Origin: Bolinopsis microptera
Taxonomy: Eukaryota > Ctenophora > Tentaculata > Lobata > Bolinopsidae
Assembly: GCF_026151205.1 (NCBI RefSeq)
Contig: NC_087072.1
Span: 10,826,169-10,890,168, forward strand
DNA length: 64,000 nt
Reading direction: 5' to 3'
Part shown: positions 22,896 through 33,489 of the stretch, one piece after another
Numbering within the stretch: position 1 is the first letter of the stretch
How the letters are laid out: every line of letters starts with the position of its first letter
The notes under the pieces: generated by a model
What the model saw: the letters and a program-made list of their open reading frames with translations, nothing else
Told to the model about the DNA's origin: nothing
The model's database searches: none
Program-made: the position numbers and the translations under genes

Positions 22896-22928
22896 ATACA
22901 TATATACATATATATATATATTCAGGGA

Positions 22929-24455
22929 TAGACGCTTTGCCAGTCAATTGTAGCCTGTATTTAATTGTCCATAGATTCAAAAGTATAAAAGATACAGCCA
23001 TTTCCGACCACAGGTCTTGCAAATAATTGTTTATACTTTAGTTTACATTGTATAAAAAAATTATATGACGTCATAAACACCCCTTGATGACGTCATCAAG
23101 TTAACCGTTTTTAAAACTTGATTTTTGACAAAGTAATAACTTTTAAAATTAATTTTAAACCATTAAGGAGTAATTTTATTCAAAATCTGAGGAAATTTTC
23201 ATCTTAGATAATTGTTCAAGCATTCTGAAAATCTACCAGAAAGTTTTTCTAGCTTGCTCCTTCATAAAGATATTCGTCATTGAAGTTTGTGCTTTTTTGA
23301 AGAATTATTTTATAAAAACGTCAATTTTGCGATTTAGTATTCTCTGGTGTTGGGCCATGCCTTGGGTTGTGGAGCTCAGTTCTGCTTCCTATAGGTATAA
23401 ATTGTGTCATAGGCTAGTTTTAAAGTTGAAAATCGAAAAGTTGCACACGTTGGGACACGCCCAAATTGATAGAAAATCGCTAAAATCACTGAAAATTGCT
23501 GTTTTCGTCATTTTCTGTCAACTTTAGAGTGCCGTTGTGATTACAGTTCTTCTTAAAATACTTTGAAACTTTGCATGCTTATCAATCTATATATAAAACA
23601 ATTACATGCAAAAATTTACGGCGATTCAATATTGGATGCGCACGCAACGTCTGCTCAAAGTTTGCACGTGCGAAAGGTGAGAATTTTGCTCATTCGTTAT
23701 TTCCAACAAATTCTGCTTTGCCACGACAGTTTAATGTCATTATATATGAATTTAATGCCAACTTGAATGAGTATTAAGTGGCATATTCAGTCAGTGATCG
23801 ACCGATATGCTTCCCTAAACACAAGGAAATGTTTTTAAAGGATAGATTTCGAAATCGTTGAAACTTCCTCCTTATTAATGAAGATATCAGTTTATATTTC
23901 GACTTTATAAAGTACCCTGACATTATAATCAAAAAGAGATGATATTTAACCAAAACCCATAATCATGGGTAGAGTGGACCGCTGTCAGTGTCTCTCTTTC
24001 CCAAACAAAAAGAAATGATATTACTTTGATTGACCGTTCTCAAATGCAAAATGATACCGAGAATGAAATCGGTCGCTCGCTTTTCCCATTCATTTACAAT
24101 TGTAATAGATTAAGAAGAACTACCCAAAGGCAGCTGTACTCGGCAATGAAGATTCAATAAACTTCAGCTAATTCAATAAGTAATACTAATAACTACCACC
24201 CTTACCCCGAAATACTAGGTATCGACCCGAACGCAACCCAAAGAGATTTTTACAGCATCTGATTGATGTAATCAATCGAAACTTATTACAATTCGTAAGC
24301 CGTGAATGAATGGGAAAAGCGAGCGACCGATTTCATTCTCGGTATCATTTTGCATTTGAGAACGGTCAATCAAAGTAATATCATTTCTTTTTGTTTGGGA
24401 AAGAGAGACACTGACAGCGGTCCACTCTACCCATGATTATGGGTTTTGGTTAAAT
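22929..24455 (+). repeat. Repeat A, copy 2, ending in a long hairpin
   Basis: It has the same order of body motifs as copy 1 but ends in a larger hairpin with a 210-bp loop. It is separated from copy 3 by a short (TA)n stretch only. Confidence 0.8.
23944..24455. repeat. Long hairpin 2 (151-bp identical arms)
   Basis: Arms 23944-24094 and 24305-24455 are exact reverse complements by direct reading. Variants specific to this copy (ATTTAACC, CTGTCAG, ATTACTTTGATTGACC, CTCAAATGCAAAATG) occur in both arms. Confidence 0.9.
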
Positions 24456-24478
24456 ATATATATATATAATAATATGTA

Positions 24479-25805
24479 TAGACGCTTTTTGCAGTCAATT
24501 GTAGCCTACATTTAAGTGTCCGTAGATTCGAAAGTATAAACGATACAGTCATCTCGAACCACAGGTTTTAAAGATAATCGTTTAAGCTTTAGTTTACATT
24601 GTATTAAAAAATAATTTAACGTCATCATCATCACTTGATGACGTCATCAAATTAAGTGTTTTAAAAACTTGATTTTGACAAAGTAACAACTTTTCAAATC
24701 GATTTTACGCTATTAAGGAGTAATTTTATTCAAAATCTGAGGACATTTTGATCTTAGATAATTGTTCAAGCATTCCGAAAATCTACCGGAATAGTTTCCT
24801 ACCTTGCTCCTTCATAAAGATATTTGCTATTGAAGTTAGTGCTTTTTTGAAGAATAATTTTATAAAAACACAAAAGTTGTGAATTAGTATTCTCTGGTGT
24901 TGGGTCATCCCTTGGGTTGTGGAGCTCAATTTTGCTTCTTAAAGGTGTAAATTGTGTTATAGGCTAGTTTTAAAGTTAAAAATCGAAAAGTTGCACACGT
25001 GGGGACACGCCCAAATTTATTTAAAATAGCTAAAATCACTAAAAATTTTATTTTCACGATTTTTATCAACTTTGGGGTCCCGTTGTGATCCAAGTTCTTT
25101 TTGAAATCTTCTGAAACTTTGCATGCTTATCAAACTATATATTAAATACCACTATGCAAAAATGTACGGTGATTCAATATTGTATGCGCACGCAACGTCC
25201 GCTCAAAGTTTGCACGTGCGAAAGGTGAGAATTTTGCTCATTCGTGATTTCGAATATATTCTGCTTTCCACGATATTTAAATGGCATTATATATGAATTT
25301 AATGCCAACTTGAATGAGTAAAAAGTGCCATATTCAGTCGGTTATCGACAGATATACCTAACTAAACACAAGGAAACGTTTTCAAAGGCAGAATTTCGAA
25401 ATCGTCGGAATTACCTCCTTGTTAATGAAGTTTCGATTGTGTAAATTATCCTGACATTATAATCAAAAAGAGATGATATTTGACCAAAACCCATAATCAT
25501 GGGTAGAGTGTACCGCTGCCAGTGTCTCTCTTTTCCAAACAAAAGGAAATGATATTAATTTGAGGAACCGTCCGCTAATGCAAATTGATACCGAGAATGA
25601 AATCGGTCGCTCGCTTTTTCCATTCGATCACGGCTTACGAATTGTTTAAAGCTTATTGATTTGAAAAAGCGAGCGACCGATTTCATTCTCGGTATCAATT
25701 TGCATTAGCGGACGGTTCCTCAAATTAATATCATTTCCTTTTGTTTGGAAAAGAGAGACACTGGCAGCGGTACACTCTACCCATGATTATGGGTTTTGGT
25801 CAAAT
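24479..25805 (+). repeat. Repeat A, copy 3, ending in a long hairpin
   Basis: It begins TAGACGCTTTTTGCAG and follows copies 1 and 2 throughout. The body is more diverged, with several short deletions (around 25430-25445). Confidence 0.8.
25478..25805. repeat. Long hairpin 3 (142-bp identical arms)
   Basis: Arms 25478-25619 and 25664-25805 are exact reverse complements by direct reading. The copy-specific stretch GAGGAACCGTCCGCTAATG differs clearly from hairpins 1 and 2 but is mirrored exactly in its own other arm. Confidence 0.9.
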
Positions 25806-25835
25806 AGTATATACAATATACTATATAGATAGCTT

Positions 25836-25928
25836 ACTTTCACTTATCTGGGGACCCCAGGCTATTATGTTCATAAACAGAAAGATTCGGCGGAATGACA
25901 GGCTGAGCGCCGCCCAATAAACTTTCAC
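25836..25928 (+). mobile_element. 77-bp micro-transposon with 8-bp target duplication, copy 2
   Basis: The body 25844-25920 starts TTATCTGGGGACCCCAGG and ends CGCCCAATAA. It is flanked by ACTTTCAC at 25836-25843 and 25921-25928. It is inverted relative to copy 1 at 19903, so the two copies bracket the 6-kb repeat block. Confidence 0.9.
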
Positions 25929-26054
25929 AATTTTACAGCTTACGCCTTACTCATATAACAAAAACGTATAACTATAAGCATCTACACACAACACAGAACG
26001 GTTGCGGTCGAAATTTAATTACGACATAGACTGTCAAATATCACGCAAATAATT

Positions 26055-26286
26055 GACCATTGTTAATGGTCTGGCCCGGCGCACGCTACTTCGTAGCACT
26101 TGCCATCGGGAAGAAAGTTGACGGATGTTACTCGTCTAAGTTTCTTCGAAGTAGCGCGCGCCGCTTTCTTCTCGAAAAACGGTACGAGCTACGAAGTAGC
26201 GCGCGCCGGGCCAGATCATTAACAATGGTCAAGAAGAAAGCGGCGCGCACTACTTCGAAGAAATGTAGACGAGTAACATCCGTCAA
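26055..26286. repeat. Interleaved inverted repeats (A-B-A'-B' order)
   Basis: A 26055-26096 pairs with A' 26189-26230 (42 bp, 2 mismatches). B 26118-26172 pairs with B' 26232-26286 (55 bp, 3 mismatches). Because B starts inside the A loop and B' lies outside A', the two stems cross, which is a pseudoknot topology. The sequence is rich in GCGCGC and CTACTTCG. The open frames crossing it are by-products of the symmetry. Confidence 0.85.
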
Positions 26287-26366
26287 GCAAATAGCGACTG
26301 ACGAGGAATCCAACTCGGCGCGTTCACCTAACCAGTAACCATGTGCTTTTACGCCGCTACGGGCGC

Positions 26367-26455
26367 GCTTGTTTCACAAATAAAAACAGCTATCATGCAA
26401 GCGCAAGGGCTTTGGATAGAGCAACTCGGCGCGCGTCTTGGTAGGTTATAAACTT
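26367..26455 (+). repeat. Repeat shared with the foldback element at 57 kb
   Basis: GCGCGCTTGTTTCACAA, GCAAGCGCAAGGGCTTTGG, TAGAGCAA and GCGCGTCTTGGTAGGTT follow in the same order as in 57298-57402. This indicates a dispersed repeat family. It has a weak tRNA A-box look (GGxTAGAGCA) but no B box. Confidence 0.65.
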
Positions 26456-26474
26456 AAATTAGATATTGCAACTA

Positions 26475-26596
26475 CTTTGTTTTTACCTGAGGACCCCAGG
26501 CTATTATGTTCATTAACATATATAAATAAACATATATAAATAAAAAATAAAGATTTGGCGGAATGACAGGCTGAGCGCGGCCCAGTAACTTTGTTT
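26475..26596 (+). mobile_element. 106-bp micro-transposon with 8-bp target duplication, copy 3
   Basis: The body 26483-26588 starts TTACCTGAGGACCCCAGG and ends GGCCCAGTAA. It is flanked by CTTTGTTT at 26475-26482 and 26589-26596. It differs from copy 2 by an AT-rich insertion (CATATATAAATAAA, repeated twice). Confidence 0.9.
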
Positions 26597-27284
26597 GCCC
26601 CCACGCTATGGACCCACCACGCACAAGTACGCGGCACGGCCATATCTGATATTGTGGCTTTCGCGACGCAAGACAAGTTTAACACAAGTTAAAAAATGCA
26701 AATACAAAAATACTAATAAATAAATATCATTGCAATAAGCAATTTATCATTTTCACCAAAGTTGTACAATTTCATAATAGTAAGACTACAAATGACAAAA
26801 AGACTTTAATTAAAGCGAGACTACAAAAAATATCTAAAATTTAAATCAGCACGAAAAGCTCGTGGTGTTATTTATATTTTAAATAAAACATTTCAATACT
26901 TTTCAAACAATATAATTCGCTCAAAACGTTATAGCTGCTAAAATAATTTACTCAACCTTTGAAAAGGTTGTCAGTTACAAGTTAGTCCGAGTCAGTGCAA
27001 TAATTATAAAGCAATATTTATAAATAAAAATTCCCGCAGTTTATTTATCCTTGCCAAAAAGTTAATAGCTCTAAAGTTAATAAATTTAATACGATTCCTC
27101 AATCATGCTAATTACCAGCTCAACTAGCCCCAGTCATCCTGCTCATATTATCAAACATGTCAATCTTACAAATGTCAACAATCCTAAAATAATTTAGAAC
27201 CGAAACGTGATCCTTTGTAAAATTATATGTCCCAATAATCAAATTGACTTGTACTCAAGTATAAAGTTAAACAATTTACTCCAA
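26597..27284. other. AT-rich non-coding region
   Basis: No gene, repeat or RNA is recognised in this stretch. Confidence 0.5.
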
Positions 27285-27587
27285 TAACCACCAGTGGCGT
27301 AACGAAAGGCCCTGCTGACCCCGCTGTGCAGGGGGGCGCCGTCTTGGGGGGCGCCAAAACGTCGTTTGAATGTGGGACAATTTCGAAAACTTAACTAAAG
27401 TACTAGCAAAACTGCGCGTTTTGCTCTAGATTCACACTTTTTTAGAGATTTTACCGGCGTATTCTCTAAAATCACCTAATTTGTTCAATTTTAGGGAGGG
27501 GCACCAAAAGGGGAGGGGGCGCCAACAGGGGGGCGCTTTTTTCGGCAGGGGGGCGCCAACAGGCAACGTTACGCCACTGATAACCAC
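27285..27587. mobile_element. hAT-type MITE with 8-bp target duplication
   Basis: The body 27293-27579 has inverted termini CAGTGGCGTAACG and CGTTACGCCACTG. It is flanked by ATAACCAC at 27285-27292 and 27580-27587. CAGTGGCG-type ends plus an octamer duplication are typical of hAT elements. The interior has repeated GGGGGGCGCC blocks and no coding region. Confidence 0.9.
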
Positions 27588-28100
27588 GGTCACCAGCAAG
27601 TTCTCTCAAATGGAGAATATCATCATACGACTCCAGCAAGATGAAACGCTTCCAGAGGTCAACCTTCAGGTGGTGTAGGAGGTTACGTCTGTGAGCCCGA
27701 GTCTACCAACTTCACTACACATCTCGACAGCAAAACACAGCGCAGCTTGAGCTGGTGATCTTTCATCGCTCCTCAGTATGTGTCCTAGCATCTTCCACCT
27801 AGATAACTCAGCACGCTCAGACATAGGGGTAGAGTTACTCTGTTTGTAGAGGGTATCTTTGGACATCATACTGCGTGGCCAGCTGACATTCATGATCTTT
27901 CTGAGGTGGTTACGGTGACATGCATCTAGTTTGTCCCAGTACCATTTAGGCATTCCCCAGCAACTAGAGTTATACATGAGGATAGATACTACTTGGGCCT
28001 CATAGACCTTCAGCTTCTTCTGTAGGGGGATCTTACTCTGGCACCAGACCTTCTTGAAGTTCTGGAATGCTACATTGGCTAACATGATTCTTCTGCTCAT
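27588..28100 (-). pseudogene. C-terminal fragment of an RTE-type LINE polyprotein
   Basis: The minus frame 28100-27666 encodes a segment with VWCQSKIPLQKKLKVYEAQ, ILMYNSSCWG and ERAELSRWKMLGHILR. This matches the region after the reverse transcriptase of RTE-like LINEs (compare PVLLYGSEAW and RRMRLAGHVAR at 33.5-34.1 kb). The frame shifts near 27700, and continuation in another frame (NLLHHLKVDLWKRF) reaches about 27600. No reverse-transcriptase core is present. The hAT MITE sits in or beside its 3' end. Confidence 0.75.
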
Positions 28101-28583
28101 ATAATTATAAAACCTTCTATGAGGGTAATTCTATAAATTTATGTATCTTGAGTTCTTGTTTCTCGGGAATCTCAGTGAACCTTTCTATTACACTCTCAGC
28201 GAAAGAAAATAACATTATATACTTTGTGATATGGATTGCTGTTGATTCTGTCCCATATCCTAGCACTCTGGTTGAACTTCTGGTATTATATATTATGATC
28301 CTGTATCTACATGTTGCCTCTGCTGCGCTCCATATTATGTTCAGCTAATTAAATTGAGGGAACATAAGGGCATTTTAATTTTCCATGGTACACCCCTGGC
28401 CCTCGAATTAATTATACAAGCGCGAGCCGTACTCCTGCAACTTTTTCTTTTCAAGTTATCAAATCATAATCAAATTAAATCATATTCACACATATATTGT
28501 GGGATAGACCTAAAACAATCCAGATTTTGAAGGTTTTCCAGGGATATGACGAACAAATATTCATTTCATGTTAATCTTTAAAA

Positions 28584-28615
<32 letters not shown>

Positions 28616-29543
28616 GGCCAACCCATGTAGCTGATACACAAAGTGGCTTTTGCTTGTGAAAGGTGCATCAACTACCCGCCAAAGCGTCTTTAAGTCCAAG
28701 ATGCTGCCTGCTGGGCTGTTTGTCTTCCTCTGACTCCCCTGAGTGCTATGAGTGTGTTTCGTAGCAGATCAAACCTGAATCGTGTTCTGGTGTGATTTTT
28801 GACCAGGCTCTTTTTGTGGTGAGCTATCATCTCAGAGATACGAACACTGTGCAGAGTGGTCACATACCTCCAGATGTTGTAAAGACTAGTAGGACAAAGG
28901 ACCCTTTCTCTGACTGAAGTACTCATAGAAATCTTTCTTCTCTTTTCATGTGCACTGTAGATTTTCTCTAATGGCTTAAACGTATTTGAGTCACTATTAG
29001 GATGTTGGACCCTGATGTCAAAGAATGTTCTTATCCCCAGTAAAATTTAGGCATGACACAATAGTCTACCCATTCAGTGCAGTACATCTACATTGTAGTG
29101 TACTGTAAATATATGTAGTACTAAGTATGTAGTACTAAGTTCTACTACTAAGGCCAGGGAGGTAGATTGTGAGGGTTGCTGGATAGTCAGGATTCACCTC
29201 TGTGCAGATCCACTGCTAAAAGTTTGGGGGTCAGGTTTAGACTACGCTCCCAGTCCCAATGCTAAGCTCATTTTCCAAATTGCTCAAGAGCTGCACCTCA
29301 TTCATGTGGCATTTTAATGATAGGCACCATCTATTTGGGAGGATAGTCAAAGCTGAGCCACTCCCCAGCCTTTCTATTTGAGAGTAAATTGTTTTAAATG
29401 ACAAGATCTCTAAACCTTGACTGAAATTTCATAATTTACTTACATGAATGAATGAATAAAAATTCTGGTATTTTTACCACATCTTGGTATTAAAACGTAT
29501 TCCAAAGAGATTTTACTAACTATGTTCCCTGAAGGTAATAGGT
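28101..29543. other. Intergenic region with long poly(G) tract
   Basis: No gene was recognised. A run of 31 G occupies 28584-28614. A minus-strand open frame at 28690-28926 has no recognisable homology. Imperfect GTAGTACTAAGT repeats occur near 29115-29152. The SNAPC1 promoter should lie near the right end. Confidence 0.5.
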
Positions 29544-31062
29544 ATGGTTGAAAAAGATGTTACATTATTTCTGGAGGAGTTTCGGAAGACAGAGCAAACT
29601 TTGTCAGATTTCAATTATCTCTGGAAAAAAAGAAACATGTCATGTGTAATTTATTGTTCCCCAAATCCAAAGGTACATCATATGTAATCGTTAACAATTT
29701 TTTTTGCACATTTTTTGCTTTGATAGCATAATGTTTATTTAGTGTAAATTGACAGTAACTATATTTGACCCAGGTTCTATACTTTCCAACGTACATTATT
29801 AACTTTGTTTCAGGAGCAATATGACTATATAAGAGAGCTTTTTGAGTATCTGGTGGTTGGAATTGATAGAGGTATTCTCATTGGTAAAGGCACCATATTT
29901 GTTCTGTATGCATACTTTGTTATTCAACCTCCAAATCCATGGCAAAGAATAAATATACCTATAACCAACGAGGAACTTAAAAACTTCAAAGCCTTAGTTC
30001 AGGCTTATTGTGATAATCAGGTATGGACATTTTTATGCTTGAAACAAACAGCCCAACATTTATTTTTTATATACTAAACATTTTTCTGTGGTTTGTTCTG
30101 CAATTTCTACCAGCCTCCACTAGTTACAGAAAGTGTTTCTTTTAATTTCCCTTGGCCTTGTACAGCAGTAGTTATATTGGAAACGGTCAAGAGGAAAAGT
30201 TCTATAATTTGATGAATTCGAAATTCAGTTATGAGTAAAAGATATTTTTGATTCATGAATTTTATTTTAAGCTAGATCAAGTTATTCTATTCAATTTTAT
30301 CATTAATTTCACAGGAACATGATGTTGTATATCTTTTCAATAAGTTGCTGGCGGTCCAGGCATTTGAAGTCATCCCTACACATGACACAATCATGTGGGG
30401 GAACAAGTTCGTTCCTAAAGACAGGTCTGGATAATATCAGTTATTACATTTTGATTGCGTACATTTAAATCATGTGCATTTTGGAAATGTACATTTTGAT
30501 TTATGATAAAAGGCCACAAATCACGTATTCCTGCTTTCGTCCCATTGATTTGTACTGTCCAAAAATAGCACATTATTTCCACTAAAAAAGTATAACTTTT
30601 TCCATGTTTTTCAGGTTTGTTTCTTTCCACTCCAAGAAGGATGCCATCAGTAAACCCAATGCAGTAGACAGCTTATTTTACGACGGTTCAGTCATTAAAA
30701 AACTCGAAACCCTTTCATTTGACTACAGCACCGTGAAGGAATCAGTATCAGATGGTAAAGTAATGTTAGACTGTGTCAGTCAAGATCTCAGTAATAGAAT
30801 TCGTGGACATGAACAAGACTTTCATAAGGAAGTGGCGACTTTGCGAGGTGGTCAGCCAATGAACATCTCAACAAAGGCTAACTTTAGTGCTAAGGCAGTA
30901 AAGGAGAAGGCAATGTCGGCTGTTGTCGATGATAGAACCCCTCATCAAAGGAAAAAGAAGAAGAAATTAGTTAAAGAAGAAGAAGTGGAAATTAAACCCG
31001 CTGAATTTTTGTCTAACGATAATAACACAGATGATTACATACCTTTCCCTTCAAAATCTTGA
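29544..31062 (+). CDS. SNAPC1: snRNA-activating protein complex subunit 1 (SNAP43)
   Basis: Exons are 29544-29672, 29814-30020, 30315-30424 and 30615-31062, all GT-AG and in frame, giving 297 aa (human 368). SNAPC1 is a subunit of the nuclear SNAP complex that binds the proximal sequence element of snRNA promoters for RNA polymerases II and III. The N-terminal half shows the family pattern: FLEEFRKTEQTLSDFNYLWK, then a helical region with GTIFVLYAYFVIQP and an EHDVVYLFNKLLAVQAFEVIP segment. The last exon is charged with a KKKKK stretch and an acidic tail. The human protein's extra C-terminal length is missing. The start is the first ATG after an acceptor-like AAG; a further 5' non-coding exon is possible. 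Confidence 0.8.
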
Positions 31063-32583
31063 AACTTGGTGGATCCAGAAATTCCTATTCAGGAATGGCA
31101 GAAGATTGGTGAGCGATGATGTGTCGTCACTGTTAAAGCTAATTTCAATGCAAGTTGGTAAGGAAGCCGATTTGTTTTTTTAAACACATTTTTAATATAT
31201 CATAATTTTAACATTTATTTTATTTATTGCAATTACTAACTTATTTATTTAATCCATGATCTACCAGTTCCTCATGTCAGCCTCGTCACTAGACTTAAGG
31301 TAGTCTTTAAAACCCCGCCCTCTGTTTTTACCCATATCCTCGGCCGATCGCAGATTGTATTACATCTTATGATTATATTGTAGTGCCCGACATCCAAATT
31401 GTAAGAGTAATATTTTAAGACGTATACCTGTTCATTCGTAAGTAGACGAGACCCTTTCATAATATGAATATATTTTGATATCATTACGAATACCTGGGGT
31501 ACCTGCAGCAATTAACATATTGCTGTAGTGAGTCTTGCTAAAATCCTTTATATCGGATAATGATAGGAATAGTTGATTCGGTGCTGCAAGAACTTTATTA
31601 TATTATAGCGCTAGTGTATAATATACTTTTACTGCAGCATATATATGCGACCGGCATTTTAATATCATATTCAGACCAAAAGTTCTTAAACCTTGTACAT
31701 TATACTTTATTTGGCCACTGCAATGAATAAATCATAGCGCCTCAACCTTTGTTGTGGTCAGTAGCACTAGCATGAAGCTACTAATTAAAAAACTCGAAGA
31801 CTTCTAGGTTTGAGGCTTCTAAAAAGATGTTTTCAAATTAGTTTCGACTCTAACATTACTAAAAACTGTCTGAAAGTTAAATTGTATTATAATTGGAATT
31901 GTTAAATTCAGACAATTATTTCAACGAAGTTACATGCCTTTATCCTACGTACAATTTTTATACCATTTACCAATACCATCTTCTCTGAGTACGACTGATT
32001 ACTATTTATGGCATAATTAAATATCTGTCTGAAGGGTATGAAGCTGATAAAAGCCTCGCGTATCTACAGAAGTACAGATGTACAGTTCAGGGAACTCGTA
32101 GTGTTACTAATTATATCTCGGAAAATGTAGTTGAGCGCTCCCCCAGCTCATACTATTTTCATACTGAACTAAGTATACATTTTGTTAAATGTTGATAGTT
32201 AGGTCGTTTCAATAGCTAGACTCGTGTTTTGTATGATGATGGTCCCAGCATTGCAATTGTTTGTTCGTACTTGATTGTAGTCCATGGCTTGGTCTGTTCT
32301 TGCCGCCGAGTTTCAACGTAAATTTGGCGTGCAAATAGAAGCCAACAATAGTTATAATTAGAATATGATTTAACCTTGGAATCACACCTTAATCACATTG
32401 GATTGATATTCGATATTTATCTCACACTTAGGATGCTTCCTAACCTTGTCAAAAGCTTAATCAAGAATTGTTTCTGACAACATTTTTCATGCTGAATAAT
32501 AAGCTCATCATTAAGTCACTCAGTTCTGTCGAATAATATCTGAAATTTTTATGATATCGATAGAAAACAGTTGGCAATATATG
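31063..32583. other. SNAPC1 3' UTR and intergenic sequence
   Basis: AT-rich, with no gene or RNA recognised. An AATAAA occurs near 31725. Confidence 0.5.
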
Positions 32584-33357
32584 TACAGGGTGGGCCAAAA
32601 GTCAGTACCCATACGTTGGCCTTTATAGCTCAGTCACTGAGTGCCCAATTTAAATACTTCTTTCTGGTATGACTTAGTACCACCACTGGTTCGAGGAATT
32701 TGTCAACTCGAAAAATATTCGCGTTCATTTTTTTCAAATGGAGGTTCATTTTCACATTTATTTGATAGTTTGGATAGTCGGATCAAGCTAAATGTTATTG
32801 AATTGTGTTTGGCCATTCGAATTACGTTTGTCCTGAAAGAATTAGAACTGTAGCTTCTCAGATGACCGAGATATGAAGCATAACGAGTTTATTCATTACG
32901 TGTGATTAGGTGATTGGTTTACCTAATCACGTGATAAGGTGCCCCCGTTAACTACCCCGTTAAACATTATGGGAATTGTTAAGGGTGCCCAATTAAGGTG
33001 TCGTGTCACGGTGTCACATAATCACCCAGTCAATATTGTTAACGAGATACAGAAAATGCTTGATAACTTCGTCATTTCTAATCCGTTTTGCCCCATGTTT
33101 TCAGATCATATATGCAACATTTGATAATCTACCGTCTCTGAAAAAAATTAGGCGTTCAGTATGTTCAGAGAAAACAATATAGGTGTTTTAATATTGAATG
33201 GGCGTGGTCTAAAATATTCGAATTTTCAAATTTTGACGACGGAATCCTCGAACCAGTAAGTACAGTATGCCATCTGCAAAGCAACAGCTCTCAAATATAA
33301 AACACGGCGGAGCTATTAAGGCCAACGTATGGGTACTGACTTTTGGCCCACCCTGTA
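32584..33357. mobile_element. Tc1/mariner-type MITE, TA target site
   Basis: The body 32586-33355 (770 bp) has 45-bp terminal inverted repeats starting CAGGGTGGGCCAAAAGTC with a single mismatch. TA dinucleotides lie on both sides (32584-32585 and 33356-33357). This structure is typical of mariner-family elements. No transposase D,D,D/E frame is visible inside, so it is non-autonomous. An internal palindrome, GTGATTAGG...CCTAATCAC, lies near 32900-32932. Confidence 0.9.
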
Positions 33358-33489
33358 TTAATAAAGCGTTGATTTATGAACAATTATTGGCTCGGTAGAA
33401 TTCCGCCGGAAGGTATTACACTTCCTTTTATTAAACCTGACCCTAATTTAAACACGAACCTGACCCTAACCCTAACCTTTATTCCATCG

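Noticed and set aside
19903-25920. A single 6-kb composite transposon bounded by the inverted 77-bp elements
   Set aside because: Each 77-78-bp copy has its own distinct target duplication, so they inserted independently.
26060-26338. 92-codon Arg/Ser-rich frame
   Set aside because: It lies across the crossed palindromes and mirrors on the other strand; composition follows the inverted repeat.
26400-26455. tRNA-like A box (GGATAGAGCA region)
   Set aside because: No B box, no cloverleaf and no acceptor pairing; kept only as a weak SINE hint.
28690-28926. 78-codon minus-strand frame rich in Arg
   Set aside because: No homology recognised, no splice context and no neighbouring exons.
33451-33476. 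Telomere-like CCCTAA repeats
   Set aside because: Only two perfect units beside the 3' end of an RTE LINE; more likely the terminal short repeats of that element.
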